Positions 7,243-16,099 of a DNA stretch of 28,650 nucleotides are shown in pieces (position 1 is the first letter of the stretch; the number at the start of each line of letters is the position of its first letter). The stretch spans positions 1-28,650 of the forward strand of contig JAGKXC010000017.1 in assembly GCA_021151535.1 (NCBI GenBank), written 5' to 3'. Origin of the DNA: Sphingobacteriia bacterium. Lineage in GTDB: Bacteria; Bacteroidota; Bacteroidia; NS11-12g; UBA955. The position numbers and the translations under genes are program-made. Below the pieces are notes generated by a model. It saw only the letters and a list, made by a program, of their open reading frames with translations. It did no database searches and was not told the DNA's origin.

Positions 7243-9219
7243 ATGAAACTCGACGCAAAAATTCCTCAAGGGCCATTAGCCGAAAAATGGACAAACTACA
7301 GAAGTTCTGTTCCCTTGGTAAATCCAGCTAATAAAAGAAACTTAGAAATCATCGTTGTTGGTACTGGTTTAGCAGGCGCAAGTGCTGCCGCTACTTTGGC
7401 CGAATTGGGATATAAAGTGAAAGCTTTCTGCTTCCAAGACAGCCCGAGAAGAGCACACTCAATTGCCGCTCAAGGTGGTATCAACGCTGCAAAAAATTAT
7501 CAAAACGATGGTGATAGCACTCACCGTTTGTTTTACGACACCATCAAAGGTGGTGACTTCCGCGCTAGAGAAGGTAACGTATATCGTTTGGCTGAAGTTT
7601 CAGCGAACATCATTGACCAATGTGTTGCACAAGGCGTTCCTTTTGCACGTGAATATGGTGGAACTTTGAGCAACCGTTCTTTCGGGGGTACTCAGGTTCA
7701 AAGAACATTCTACGCAGCAGGTCAAACTGGCCAACAATTGCTTTTGGGCGCATATAGCGGCTTAGAAAGACAAGTTGGTATTGGCAATGTAAAAATGTAC
7801 TCTCGCCATGAAATGATAGAACTTGTTGTTATCGATGGCAAAGCACGTGGAATTATCGCCCGTGACCTTGTAACCGGTAAATTGGAAAGACATTTCGGTC
7901 ATGCTGTATTGTTGTGCACAGGTGGTTATGGCAACGTCTTCTACCTTTCAACAAACGCAATGGGTAGTAACGTAACTGCTGCTTGGAAAGCGCACAAAAA
8001 AGGTGCTTTCTTCGGCAACCCTTGCTTTACGCAAATTCACCCAACTTGTATCCCAGTTTCTGGCCACTATCAAAGTAAATTAACTTTGATGAGCGAATCT
8101 TTAAGAAACGACGGAAGAATTTGGGTTCCTAAAAAACAGGGCGATAACAGACATCCAAACGATATTCCAGAAGAAGAAAGAGATTATTATTTGGAAAGAA
8201 GATACCCTGCTTTTGGTAACTTAGTTCCTAGAGATATTGCTTCAAGAGCTGCTAAAGAAAGATGTGATGCCGGTTATGGCGTTGGCTCTTCTAAAATGGC
8301 AGTTTACTTAGACTTCCGCTACAACATGGTTAACAAATATGGTAGAGCTGAAGCGAGTAAAAAAGGTATTGAAAACCCATCTGAAGACGTTTTGGTTGCT
8401 TTGGGTAGAGAAGTTGTTAAAGAAAAATATGGCAACTTGTTCGATATGTACAAGCAAATCACAGACGAGGATCCATATGAAGTTCCAATGCGTATCTATC
8501 CTGCGGTTCACTATACAATGGGCGGCTTGTGGGTAGATTACGAATTACAAACTACAGTACCAGGTCTTTACGCCTTAGGTGAAGCCAATTTCTCAGATCA
8601 CGGTGCAAACCGTTTGGGAGCTTCTGCTTTGATGCAAGGTTTGGCTGATGGTTACTTTGTAATCCCTTATACTATCGGTAATTACTTAAGTAAAGAAATC
8701 CATACTAAAGCTATTTCAACGGATCATGAAGCATTTGTTGCCGCTGAAAAAGCTGCTTCAGATAGAATTAACCAATTAATGAAGATCCAAGGCAATAAAT
8801 CTGTTGAAAGTTATCACAGAGCTCTTGGTTTAATTATGTGGGACAAGTGCGGTATGGCTAGAAATGAAAAAGGTTTAAATGAAGCTATTCAGGAAATCCG
8901 CGCATTACGTGAAGATTTCTACAAGAATGTTCGCGTACCTGGTAAAATTGAAGAATTCAACCCTGAATTAGACAAAGCTGGCCGCGTTGCAGACTTCTTA
9001 GAATTGGGCGAATTGATGTGCTTGGATGCTCTAAATCGCAATGAAAGCTGTGGAGGTCACTTCCGTGAAGAGTATCAAACGGAAGAAGGCGAAGCCATGA
9101 GAGACGATGATAAATATGCCTATGTTGCTGCTTGGGAATTTGCAAATGATTCTTGGAACATGCACAAAGAGGAATTACACTTCGAAAACATTAAAGTTCA
9201 ACAACGTTCTTACAAATAA
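7243..9219 (+). CDS. sdhA: Succinate dehydrogenase / fumarate reductase flavoprotein subunit
   Basis: This is the catalytic subunit, carrying covalently bound FAD and the dicarboxylate site. The 658-residue length fits the larger b558-type family. The Rossmann FAD motif GTGLAGASAAA is at about 40-50. The FAD-attachment region RAHSIAAQGGINAA is at 70-83, with H72 the likely histidyl-FAD residue. The active-site region includes the HPTCIPVSGHYQSK segment, and the conserved VHYTMGGLWVDYE and GLYALGEANFSDHGANRLG segments follow. The C-terminal helical domain contains the CGMARNEKGL motif. It sits between sdhC and sdhB with gaps of 7 and 5 bases. The base composition is slightly more regular and codon-biased than in the flanking genes, as expected for a highly expressed gene. 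Confidence 0.97.
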   Translation: MKLDAKIPQGPLAEKWTNYRSSVPLVNPANKRNLEIIVVGTGLAGASAAATLAELGYKVKAFCFQDSPRRAHSIAAQGGINAAKNYQNDGDSTHRLFYDTIKGGDFRAREGNVYRLAEVSANIIDQCVAQGVPFAREYGGTLSNRSFGGTQVQRTFYAAGQTGQQLLLGAYSGLERQVGIGNVKMYSRHEMIELVVIDGKARGIIARDLVTGKLERHFGHAVLLCTGGYGNVFYLSTNAMGSNVTAAWKAHKKGAFFGNPCFTQIHPTCIPVSGHYQSKLTLMSESLRNDGRIWVPKKQGDNRHPNDIPEEERDYYLERRYPAFGNLVPRDIASRAAKERCDAGYGVGSSKMAVYLDFRYNMVNKYGRAEASKKGIENPSEDVLVALGREVVKEKYGNLFDMYKQITDEDPYEVPMRIYPAVHYTMGGLWVDYELQTTVPGLYALGEANFSDHGANRLGASALMQGLADGYFVIPYTIGNYLSKEIHTKAISTDHEAFVAAEKAASDRINQLMKIQGNKSVESYHRALGLIMWDKCGMARNEKGLNEAIQEIRALREDFYKNVRVPGKIEEFNPELDKAGRVADFLELGELMCLDALNRNESCGGHFREEYQTEEGEAMRDDDKYAYVAAWEFANDSWNMHKEELHFENIKVQQRSYK

Positions 9220-9224
9220 TCACC

Positions 9225-9980
9225 ATGACACACGATATGAATATCAAACTAAAAGTTTGGAGACAGGAAAACACCCAAGCCCCCGGCCGTTTCGAGGAGC
9301 ATCAGGTTGTTGCCAATCCCGATATGAGCTTTCTTGAGATGTTCGACGTTCTTAACGAACAACTCATAGAAGCCGGCAAAGACCCAATCGCATTCGACCA
9401 CGATTGCAGAGAAGGAATTTGCGGTATGTGTTCCATGGTTATCAATGGTCGTCCTCACGGTCCTAAGCGTGGCATTACTACTTGCCAATTGCACATGAGA
9501 TCGTTTAAAGATGGCGATACCATTACTGTTGAACCTTGGAGAGCCAATGCATTCCCAGTTATCAAAGATCTCAGCGTAAACCGTAATGCGTTCGATAGAA
9601 TTATCGCTTCTGGCGGTTTCGTTTCTGTAAATGCGGGTAATGCAGTAGATGCAAACGCAATCTTGATACCAAAAGAAATAGCAGACGAAGCATTTGAAGC
9701 AGCAACTTGTATTGGTTGTGGTGCTTGTGTAAGTGCATGTAAAAACGCCAGCGCAATGTTGTTTGTTGGAGCAAAAGTTACACAACTTTCTATGCTTCCT
9801 CAAGGTCAACCTGAGCGTGAGTCTCGCGTAGTTGCTATGGTAAACCAAATGGACGCTGAAGGTTTTGGTGCTTGCACAAACACAGGTGCTTGTGCAGCTG
9901 AATGTCCTAAGCAAATTCCATTAAGCGTAATCGCTAACTTGAACAAAGAATATTACAAAGCCAAATTAAACGGTAAGTAA
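9225..9980 (+). CDS. sdhB: Succinate dehydrogenase / fumarate reductase iron-sulfur subunit
   Basis: The subunit relays electrons from FAD to the cytochrome b subunit through three FeS clusters. In 251 residues, the N-terminal ferredoxin domain holds the [2Fe-2S] ligands C61, C66, C69 and C87 (DCREGICGMC and TTC). The C-terminal domain has C162, C165, C168 and C172, followed by C217, C223 and C227, together giving the [4Fe-4S] and [3Fe-4S] sites. Translation may begin at the ATG at 9225 or at the in-frame ATG at 9237 (MNIKLKVWR), which aligns better with usual starts. It is the last operon gene; a strong terminator follows at 10000-10033. Confidence 0.96.
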   Translation: MTHDMNIKLKVWRQENTQAPGRFEEHQVVANPDMSFLEMFDVLNEQLIEAGKDPIAFDHDCREGICGMCSMVINGRPHGPKRGITTCQLHMRSFKDGDTITVEPWRANAFPVIKDLSVNRNAFDRIIASGGFVSVNAGNAVDANAILIPKEIADEAFEAATCIGCGACVSACKNASAMLFVGAKVTQLSMLPQGQPERESRVVAMVNQMDAEGFGACTNTGACAAECPKQIPLSVIANLNKEYYKAKLNGK

Positions 9981-9999
9981 TCATTCATTTGAACTTCAT

Positions 10000-10033
10000 A
10001 AAAAAAGGCTGCTTTCAAAAGCAGCCTTTTTTT
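10000..10033. terminator. Terminator after sdhB, probably bidirectional
   Basis: Near-perfect inverted repeat (10000-10015 with 10018-10033) with core AGGCTGC / GCAGCCT, flanked by an A-run and a T-run. It separates the sdh operon from the convergent gene at 10064. Confidence 0.9.
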
Positions 10034-10050
10034 ATGGGAACGCAATTGTG

Positions 10051-10076
10051 AATCGCCCAATTATCAATCGCCCAAT
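10051..10076. repeat. Direct repeat AATCGCCCAAT, two copies
   Basis: AATCGCCCAAT occurs at 10051-10061 and again at 10066-10076, separated by TATC. The second copy overlaps the stop codon of the minus-strand gene. Both contain the over-represented heptamer ATCGCCC. Confidence 0.7.
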
Positions 10077-10909
10077 GAAAACAACAAACCTACTTGCAAA
10101 CCAAAAACAGGCGCCCAATAATGCTGTACACCTTTTGAATCAGGAAGCATAGGTTGCATAATTCTTGGAGTAATTGCAGCATGCAAGTCTTTGGCTATTT
10201 CATATTCCAATTTACTTGAAACAGTAAAATATACATTTCCAAATGGCGATTGTGCTTCCGTTTTGTCTATTACACGATTTTGGGCCGTAGTTCTAATATA
10301 ATCTTTGATCCATATATTATTGCCATCAGGAATTTCAAAACCCACAGTGTGTACTTTGATGCCATGTTTTAACATCAAAGCAGGCATCGCTCCCAACTGA
10401 ATCCACAAACTTCCTTGAGGAATATTCAAAGAAATTCCATCAATACGCCAATCCCATGCATATAAACCTACCAAATACGTGCTTCGATATTGGTAATGAA
10501 CCTCCATTTCACCCGCAACTACTTGATTGTCATAAATAACGTCTGGAATAACTTCATACCCAAACATATTGCCAGTTTTTACACGATCAAAACCACTAGT
10601 TACCAAGCCAATTCCGTAGGTGTTTCCATTGTATTTCTTACCGCGTTTTTGAATGGTAGCAAAGGCATTTAAGGTTGACAGTAATTTATCAGACTGGGCG
10701 AATGAATCTTTCAATCCAACTTCAGTAAATCCACCATTGATATCAGGCGAAACCTGACCAATCATTCGATAACCATAAGCTGGCATCGCACTTAACTCCA
10801 AAACAGTTTCCCATTTTCTATTTTTTGTATTACTCTGAGCAAACAGACTGTTATACGTGCACAGTGCAACTGCAAACAAAATCGCCCCGTATATTTTTTT
10901 AAATTTCAT
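10064..10909 (-). CDS. Predicted outer membrane protein, unknown function
   Basis: The product is 281 residues from the ATG at 10909 (MKFKKIYGAIL). The frame is open further upstream, but this start directly precedes a clear signal peptide ending SLFAQ. The mature part has repeated amphipathic beta segments with aromatic residues (for example YRSTYLVGLYAWDW, GNVYFTVSSKLEYEIA, PVFGLQVGLLFSL), which suggests an outer membrane barrel. I do not recognise a family. It begins 2 bases after the stop of the MATE transporter gene on the same strand, so the two are almost certainly co-transcribed and could cooperate in export, though that is inference only. Confidence 0.75.
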   Translation of the reverse strand: MKFKKIYGAILFAVALCTYNSLFAQSNTKNRKWETVLELSAMPAYGYRMIGQVSPDINGGFTEVGLKDSFAQSDKLLSTLNAFATIQKRGKKYNGNTYGIGLVTSGFDRVKTGNMFGYEVIPDVIYDNQVVAGEMEVHYQYRSTYLVGLYAWDWRIDGISLNIPQGSLWIQLGAMPALMLKHGIKVHTVGFEIPDGNNIWIKDYIRTTAQNRVIDKTEAQSPFGNVYFTVSSKLEYEIAKDLHAAITPRIMQPMLPDSKGVQHYWAPVFGLQVGLLFSLGD

Positions 10910-10911
10910 AA

Positions 10912-12261
10912 TCAAAAACTTAATTTTCCTATGCGATAATAAAAACGCAAGGTACCGGTAATTGACGCAACAAACAACCCCACCGTAAAGCCCAGCCATA
11001 CGCCGTATACCTCCCAGCCCAAGGTGATACCAAACAAATAACTCAAAGGCAAACTCACAATCCAGTAAGAAACAATGCTTAAAACGGAGGCCCAATTCAC
11101 ATCTTCAACGCCTCTTAACATATTCATCGCACCCGCTTGAACGCCATCTGCAATTTGGAATGCCGCTGCTAACAAGAACAGCGGTGTAATAATGGGCATC
11201 ACATTGCTAGAAACTTCATACAATCCAGCAATTTGGTGATTAAATAAAACAATAACAATCATATTTACCACTTCAAATGTGGCGATTAACAAAAACACCG
11301 CATGGCCCAACTGTTTGATCTTTTCTTTATTTTGTTCACCGTAAGCATTTCCAACTACAATGGAACCGGCGATTGCGATTCCGCTAACAATCATATAGGA
11401 AACTGAAGCCACATTCAATGCCACGGCATGAGCTGCCAACTGTTTGGAATCAAACCAACCTATCATTAATCCGGATATACCAAAACATGCCCACTCTGCA
11501 AAAGTTTGCAATGCAACGGGTATACCTATTTTCCAAATTTGGGGCAATTCGGGCTTTATCTGCGTCCAACCGGGCATTTTTGCTGGTACATATTGTTTCA
11601 TAAAACCAGAATAACGGATATACCACAAACCAGCCAAGGCCATCATAACCCTTGCTACCAAAGTAGCATATGCCGCTCCATTTACACCCATGGCTTCAAA
11701 ACCCCAGTTCCCATAAATCCAGCAATAATTTAAAATAACATTTAACAGCAAACCACCTGCAGAAATAGAAACGGCAACCTTGGTATGACCTAACCCATCC
11801 GTAAACTGCCTTGTTGTCACATTGATTAACAAGGGCAAAATGGAATAACTGATAATATTTAAAAATCCTGGAGCCAAATCATTGATTCTGCCCTGTTGAT
11901 TTAACCAATGGAAATTATGCACAAACAATTGAATCACTGCAAATTGCAACACAAACAAAAGCAATGCAACAATTAACCCAGCACGGTAGGTAATAAATCC
12001 ATCTTTGGCTTTACCCTGCCCTACTTTGATACTCACTAAGGTAGAAATCGCATACAAGATACCAAACGTTAATCCACTAACCATGAAAAACAAATTATTG
12101 GCTTGGTTGGCACTAGCTAACGCATCATCGCCCAATTCACCAACCATCATGGTATCAATCACACCCATTAATACCACACTCAATTGATTTAAAACAATTG
12201 GATAAGCCAGCTTAGAGATTGAAAACAACTGATCCTTGTGGGTTACAAATGGATTTTTCAT
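10912..12261 (-). CDS. MATE family multidrug / toxin efflux transporter
   Basis: This inner-membrane antiporter family expels cationic drugs, toxins or metabolites using Na+ or H+ gradients. The 449 residues form about 12 transmembrane helices in two MatE repeats. Recognisable segments include AYPIVLNQLSVVLMGVIDTMMVGELG at the N-terminus (helix 1 and the following loop) and the second-repeat WKIGIPVALQTFAEW. Closest general group is the NorM/DinF type, and the substrate cannot be predicted. A perfect -7 box (TATTTTTG) lies 10 bases upstream of the ATG, implying a very short leader. It shares a 64-base divergent promoter region with the pseudouridine synthase gene and is followed by a co-transcribed outer membrane protein gene. 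Confidence 0.93.
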   Translation of the reverse strand: MKNPFVTHKDQLFSISKLAYPIVLNQLSVVLMGVIDTMMVGELGDDALASANQANNLFFMVSGLTFGILYAISTLVSIKVGQGKAKDGFITYRAGLIVALLLFVLQFAVIQLFVHNFHWLNQQGRINDLAPGFLNIISYSILPLLINVTTRQFTDGLGHTKVAVSISAGGLLLNVILNYCWIYGNWGFEAMGVNGAAYATLVARVMMALAGLWYIRYSGFMKQYVPAKMPGWTQIKPELPQIWKIGIPVALQTFAEWACFGISGLMIGWFDSKQLAAHAVALNVASVSYMIVSGIAIAGSIVVGNAYGEQNKEKIKQLGHAVFLLIATFEVVNMIVIVLFNHQIAGLYEVSSNVMPIITPLFLLAAAFQIADGVQAGAMNMLRGVEDVNWASVLSIVSYWIVSLPLSYLFGITLGWEVYGVWLGFTVGLFVASITGTLRFYYRIGKLSF

Positions 12262-12271
12262 GAATAAACTG

Positions 12272-12279
12272 CAAAAATA
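12272..12279 (-). promoter_or_regulatory. -7 promoter element of the MATE gene
   Basis: TATTTTTG on the minus strand matches TAnnTTTG and is 10 bases from the ATG at 12261. No convincing -33 element was found. Confidence 0.5.
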
Positions 12280-12313
12280 CTATATTCAGCACCATCAGAT
12301 GTCAGTAACATAT

Positions 12314-12321
12314 TAACTTTG
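12314..12321 (+). promoter_or_regulatory. -7 promoter element of the pseudouridine synthase gene, nearly leaderless
   Basis: TAACTTTG matches TAnnTTTG and is only 4 bases from the GTG start at 12326. The same spacing recurs at four other genes in the window, which supports both the promoter and the GTG start. Confidence 0.6.
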
Positions 12322-12325
12322 TTGT

Positions 12326-13000
12326 GTGATTCAAGTACTTTGGGAAGACAACCACCTATTGGCAATTAACAAACCCGCAGGAATTGGGGTTCAGGGCGAT
12401 CAAACGGGCGATTTCCATGTTTTGGAATGGGCCGAACGCTACATTGCAGAAAAATACAACAAGCCTGGAAAGGCTTTTGTGGGATTGATTCACCGAATCG
12501 ATAGACCTGTTAGCGGTGTATTAATTTTGGCTAAAACTTCCAAAGCTTTGGCCAGAATGAATGAGGTTTTTAGAAATAAAACCAATACCAAAATTTATCA
12601 CGCTATCACTTCCAAGGCATTACCTGATGAGGAGGGAACCCTAACCCATCACATTTCCAAAGACTCAATCACCCATAGAGCACATGCTTATAACACTGCC
12701 CGTCACAATTCAAAACCCGGAATATTGCATTACAAATTATTGCAAAGTTATGCCGGCAAATTTCTTTATGAAATCACCCTAGAATCAGGCAGGTTCCATC
12801 AAATTCGTGTACAATTAAGCAAAATGGGTTGTCCAATTTTGGGCGATATAAAATACGGCGCACACGAACCGCTACCAGATAAAAGTATCGCACTGCATTC
12901 AAGAAGATTGATTTCTCCGCACGCTACTACAACACAACCGGCCATTGACGTAACTGCACCCTACCCCAAAACACAATGGTGGGGACTATTCAAGGGATAA
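12326..13000 (+). CDS. RluA-family RNA pseudouridine synthase (short form)
   Basis: The enzyme isomerises specific uridines in rRNA or tRNA to pseudouridine. The 224 residues cover only the catalytic domain; the N-terminal S4 RNA-binding domain of RluC/RluD is missing, as in RluA-like enzymes. Motif I is NKPAGIGVQ (about 15-23). The catalytic motif HRIDRPVSGV has the nucleophile Asp at 59, and GRFHQIRVQLSKMGCPILGD is the conserved C-terminal motif. The start is GTG; no in-frame ATG exists upstream before a stop (TAA at 12314), and the -7 box lies 4 bases before it. It ends 4 bases before the stop codon of the convergent alkyltransferase-like gene. The exact target base cannot be assigned. Confidence 0.92.
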   Translation: MIQVLWEDNHLLAINKPAGIGVQGDQTGDFHVLEWAERYIAEKYNKPGKAFVGLIHRIDRPVSGVLILAKTSKALARMNEVFRNKTNTKIYHAITSKALPDEEGTLTHHISKDSITHRAHAYNTARHNSKPGILHYKLLQSYAGKFLYEITLESGRFHQIRVQLSKMGCPILGDIKYGAHEPLPDKSIALHSRRLISPHATTTQPAIDVTAPYPKTQWWGLFKG

Positions 13001-13004
13001 GAAA

Positions 13005-13343
13005 TTAAAAATCCAACTCTTTAGCCGGATCCCAAAAAACAGATTCAAAATTCTGAATCTGATCTTCAATAATTTGAATTCCTTCAGCTTCTAATCTTAT
13101 TTGCATCGATTCCGGCGGATGAAAATGCATTTTCCCAGACAATTGCCCCAAACGATTCACAACCCTATGTGCAGGAACAGGAGGATCTACGATGTGCGAT
13201 TCATTCATCGCCCATCCTACTACTCTACTACTTCTTGCTGAACCCAAAAACTTTGCGATTGCGCCATAACTTGTAACCCTTCCAATAGGCACCAACCGAA
13301 CAACCTCATAGATTTGGTCGTAAAAACTTAAATCTTCAACCAT
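13005..13343 (-). CDS. Alkyltransferase-like protein (ATL), MGMT-fold DNA lesion sensor without catalytic Cys
   Basis: ATL proteins bind O6-alkylguanine, flip the base and hand the lesion to nucleotide excision repair without removing the alkyl group. The 112 residues correspond to the C-terminal DNA-binding domain of MGMT alone. The winged-helix segment GRVTSYGAIAKFLG contains the base-flipping Tyr (Y26); SSRVVG contains the Arg finger (R40). The active-site PCHR motif reads PAHR (57-60), so the acceptor cysteine is replaced by Ala. An Ala here is known in some ATLs (Thermus), while E. coli has Trp. The start chosen is MVEDLSFYDQIYEVV at 13343, because the upstream extension does not look like this family. 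A perfect -7 box (TAATTTTG, 13383-13390) lies 39 bases upstream. Confidence 0.9.
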   Translation of the reverse strand: MVEDLSFYDQIYEVVRLVPIGRVTSYGAIAKFLGSARSSRVVGWAMNESHIVDPPVPAHRVVNRLGQLSGKMHFHPPESMQIRLEAEGIQIIEDQIQNFESVFWDPAKELDF

Positions 13344-13382
13344 AAACAACCTTATTGGAACAAAATTTGTCTGTAAATTGCA

Positions 13383-13390
13383 CAAAATTA
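13383..13390 (-). promoter_or_regulatory. Possible -7 promoter element of the ATL gene
   Basis: TAATTTTG on the minus strand matches TAnnTTTG and would give a leader of about 33 bases. A weaker box (TAAGGTTG) lies much closer to the ATG, so the assignment is tentative. Confidence 0.35.
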
Positions 13391-13405
13391 ACTGAGCAAA
13401 GGAAC

Positions 13406-15169
13406 ATGTTCATGAAATACAGTAAAAACATTTTATTAATCGGAATTTTCTCAACGATCTTCAGTGGAGCTTTCGCCCAAGAATCGAATACTCCTCGTCC
13501 TATTAAAGCGATTCCTGCGCCAACCCGAGTTAAGCCATATCAAAGACCTACACCGGCAATAAAGCCCAACATTCATGGGGCTTACCCCAAAATGCATGCT
13601 GGCAAACCGTGGGACGGCAGAGAACCCGGAACTTACAGCTTGAGATTTAAAATCAGAACTCTAACACCACCAAACGTTAGAAGTGGTCCAACTACTTTAT
13701 TCCGTGGTGATACAGTTTACCTAGCCGATAACCACATTGGTTCAAAATATCTTCGTGACACAGCCATCATTGATAAAAATGGCTTGGCTAATTTCACTGG
13801 CAACCAAAAGTTACAACGTGGTATGTACCTGTTTGTATTTCCACACAAGAGAGATTATTTTGAATTCATTGTAGACGACGACCAAGATTTTGAAATAGCC
13901 TTGGATACTTCATGGGAAGAAAGAGACTATTACAAAACCATGACTGCCACCGGATCTGAACAGAACGCAGCGTATATCAAATACCAGAATGGCAAAGTAG
14001 GACTATTAAATAGTTTATACCAGTTAGATCAGCGCATGGAAAGAGATACACTTCCCGATCAACAAGCAGCTTTGGAAATAGAGAAAGACAAATTGTTGAT
14101 AGCAAAAAACCAATACGATTCTATGTACATTGTTCAAAATCCTGATCATTTGTTATCTAGATTTCTTTTGAGCATGATTTCTGTTAATGTTCCTTCAGAA
14201 CTACCTACTCTTCCTAATGGAACAAAAGACTCAGCTTTCCCATTTAATTATTTCAAAATTCACTATTGGGACAATGTAGATTTAGGTGAAGACGGATTGG
14301 TTAGAATGCCCGTGAATGTTATCAAACAAAAACTTGATTTCTACTTTGATAAAATTATCCCTCCCGATGCAGATTCTTGCATTCAAGAAGCAGAGAGATT
14401 GTTATATGCCTCTAGAAATACCATAGAAATGGAGAAATATCTCATTTGGTACCTAACAAACAGGTATGAATCTAGTAATATTATGGGAATGGATAGAGCC
14501 TTTATCCATATGGCTTTAACTACCTATGGACAAGGTAGGGCTTGGTGGACAGATAGTGCTACCATCGCCAACATGTGTAAAAACGCTTACGAAAGATGGC
14601 CAACTACTATTGGTCAACCTGCACCTCCAATTACTTTAAAAACAATCAAGGGTGATTGGTACAACACGCAAGAAACAAAGGCTCCTTGGACTGTTATGAT
14701 TTTCTGGGATCCAACTTGCGGCCATTGTAAAGAAGTTATGCCAAAACTTGCCAAAATCTACGAAAAAAATAAATCTAGAGGTTGGAAAGTTATTGGATTA
14801 GCTTCGGGCGATAAGAAAAAAGAATGGGAAGAATATTATAATAGTCATCCTGAAACTCAGCAATTTATCCACCTGATTCGTGGTGAGGTTTTAACCGATA
14901 AAGACAAACAGAATTTGTTGACTTACTATGTAAAAGCATCGCCAACAATTTTCTTATTAGACGAAAACAATGTGATACAGGCTAACAGAATTGATATTGA
15001 AAAATTGGAAGAATTTATTGACCATTTAGAGAAGGAAAAATATCCTCATTTGGCTGCTCAAACAAAAGCAGCACAAGTGCCAACCAAATCTTCAGCACCC
15101 GCGTTGAAAAAGGAAAATGTGAAGAAAGATTCCTCTTCAAAAGACAAAACAAACAAGGCAAAAAAATAA
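13406..15169 (+). CDS. Exported TlpA-like thioredoxin-fold protein with N-terminal DUF4369/DUF5106-like region
   Basis: The 587-residue protein has a signal peptide (cleavage near GAFAQ, 25), then a Pro/Lys-rich linker (28-65). A small beta domain of DUF4369 type follows at about 75-165 (RGDTVYLADN, KNGLANFTG), then a helical region resembling DUF5106 (about 180-400). The C-terminal thioredoxin domain (about 405-545) has the redox motif CGHC at 438-441 in FWDPTCGHCKEVMPKL and the cis-Pro segment ASPTIFLLD. The tail (about 550-587) is low-complexity Lys/Ser/Ala. This architecture is common in Bacteroidota and suggests periplasmic disulfide reduction or isomerisation; the partner is unknown. 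The ATG at 13406 or at 13412 gives a normal signal peptide; the upstream extension of the frame lies in the divergent promoter region. Confidence 0.88.
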   Translation: MFMKYSKNILLIGIFSTIFSGAFAQESNTPRPIKAIPAPTRVKPYQRPTPAIKPNIHGAYPKMHAGKPWDGREPGTYSLRFKIRTLTPPNVRSGPTTLFRGDTVYLADNHIGSKYLRDTAIIDKNGLANFTGNQKLQRGMYLFVFPHKRDYFEFIVDDDQDFEIALDTSWEERDYYKTMTATGSEQNAAYIKYQNGKVGLLNSLYQLDQRMERDTLPDQQAALEIEKDKLLIAKNQYDSMYIVQNPDHLLSRFLLSMISVNVPSELPTLPNGTKDSAFPFNYFKIHYWDNVDLGEDGLVRMPVNVIKQKLDFYFDKIIPPDADSCIQEAERLLYASRNTIEMEKYLIWYLTNRYESSNIMGMDRAFIHMALTTYGQGRAWWTDSATIANMCKNAYERWPTTIGQPAPPITLKTIKGDWYNTQETKAPWTVMIFWDPTCGHCKEVMPKLAKIYEKNKSRGWKVIGLASGDKKKEWEEYYNSHPETQQFIHLIRGEVLTDKDKQNLLTYYVKASPTIFLLDENNVIQANRIDIEKLEEFIDHLEKEKYPHLAAQTKAAQVPTKSSAPALKKENVKKDSSSKDKTNKAKK

Positions 15170-15189
15170 TAATAGCAGAGACTTTTCTG

Positions 15190-15921
15190 TTATTTCCATC
15201 CCAACCATTTCCTGGCATCTCTATAAAAGGTGCCAGGAAAGTAGGTGATTCCAAAAGTATAAATCGGCCCCGAAAAACGCGAACCACCTTGCAACATGGC
15301 TAATCGGGTACCCATACCAGCTGCCAAACCAAAATAACGCAACAACCTCACACTCATATACATTCCCAATTCAACTGGAATTACGGGTTGAACCAATTTG
15401 GTATAATCAGTATTTCGATAATTTCTAGTTGTAGTTGCACCGAGTCCCACTTGTGCAAAGCCCAATAACTGATATCTATATGTTTGAAAAAATCTGTATT
15501 CGAAAGTGGATGAAATGTATTGAAATTTAATATTCAAAGAATCGTTTCCACGTTTTTCAGAAAATTTACCTGAATATATTCCCGTGTAGGCACCTACTTT
15601 ACCGTAATCAAATCCATATCGCAAACCGAATATATTTATCGGATCAGCAGAAACAAAAGAACGCCTACCATCTAATGCTCCCGACCAATCCGGTGTTCCT
15701 TGTAACGCCAATCGAATACTGTCCATTGGATTCCAGCTTTTTGGTGTAATTGTATCCTTTTGAATAGCTAGTGCTTCTGGAACAATCACCTGAGCTTCCA
15801 TCATTGCAAAAACCAAGAAACTCGCAAAAAATAAAATACATTTGAAAGATATTCGTAACTCACGGAAGACAGTGTAATCTAACCAAATTGCAATTTTACT
15901 ATTGAAGCTAATATCAACCAT
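15190..15921 (-). CDS. Predicted outer membrane beta-barrel protein, unknown function
   Basis: The product is 243 residues from the ATG at 15921. The open frame extends 16 codons further to a TTG, which seems less likely. The hydrophobic segment CILFFASFLVFAMMEAQ with cleavage after EAQ is a signal peptide, although its N-region is unusually long (about 27 residues), so the true start is uncertain. The mature part has many glycine/aromatic beta strands (YGFDYGKVGAYTGIYSG, STFEYRFFQTYRYQLLGFA, PIYTFGITYFPGTFY), typical of an 8- to 12-stranded barrel. I do not recognise a family. It converges with the thioredoxin-like gene; the 20-base gap holds only a weak imperfect hairpin. Confidence 0.7.
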   Translation of the reverse strand: MVDISFNSKIAIWLDYTVFRELRISFKCILFFASFLVFAMMEAQVIVPEALAIQKDTITPKSWNPMDSIRLALQGTPDWSGALDGRRSFVSADPINIFGLRYGFDYGKVGAYTGIYSGKFSEKRGNDSLNIKFQYISSTFEYRFFQTYRYQLLGFAQVGLGATTTRNYRNTDYTKLVQPVIPVELGMYMSVRLLRYFGLAAGMGTRLAMLQGGSRFSGPIYTFGITYFPGTFYRDARKWLGWK

Positions 15922-16099
15922 AGATTGTTTTTTTTCAATATCACAACTACCTGAAATATCAAACGCCAAAGTTCTGTGAAAATTATCTATGCTGCTAACG
16001 GCTTATCCACAACAATTTACAGTTTCAATTTCTTTTTACATCTATTTTTAAACGAGAATCAAAAGTTCAACTTTTATCAAGAATCGGCATGAAAAATTA

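Noticed and set aside
9249..9914. A 221-codon open frame antisense to sdhB
   Set aside because: It mirrors the well-conserved sdhB gene, has no recognisable domain and is rich in Cys, Thr and Asn as antisense frames of FeS proteins are.
15922..15969. TTG start 16 codons upstream for the outer membrane protein gene ending at 15190
   Set aside because: A TTG start with an even longer N-region before the signal peptide is less likely than the ATG at 15921, though the start remains uncertain.
16013..16021. TTATCCACA, a perfect DnaA-box sequence
   Set aside because: I see only one copy, with no DnaA-box cluster, no unwinding element and no dnaA or dnaN nearby. A single box is expected by chance and does not support an origin.
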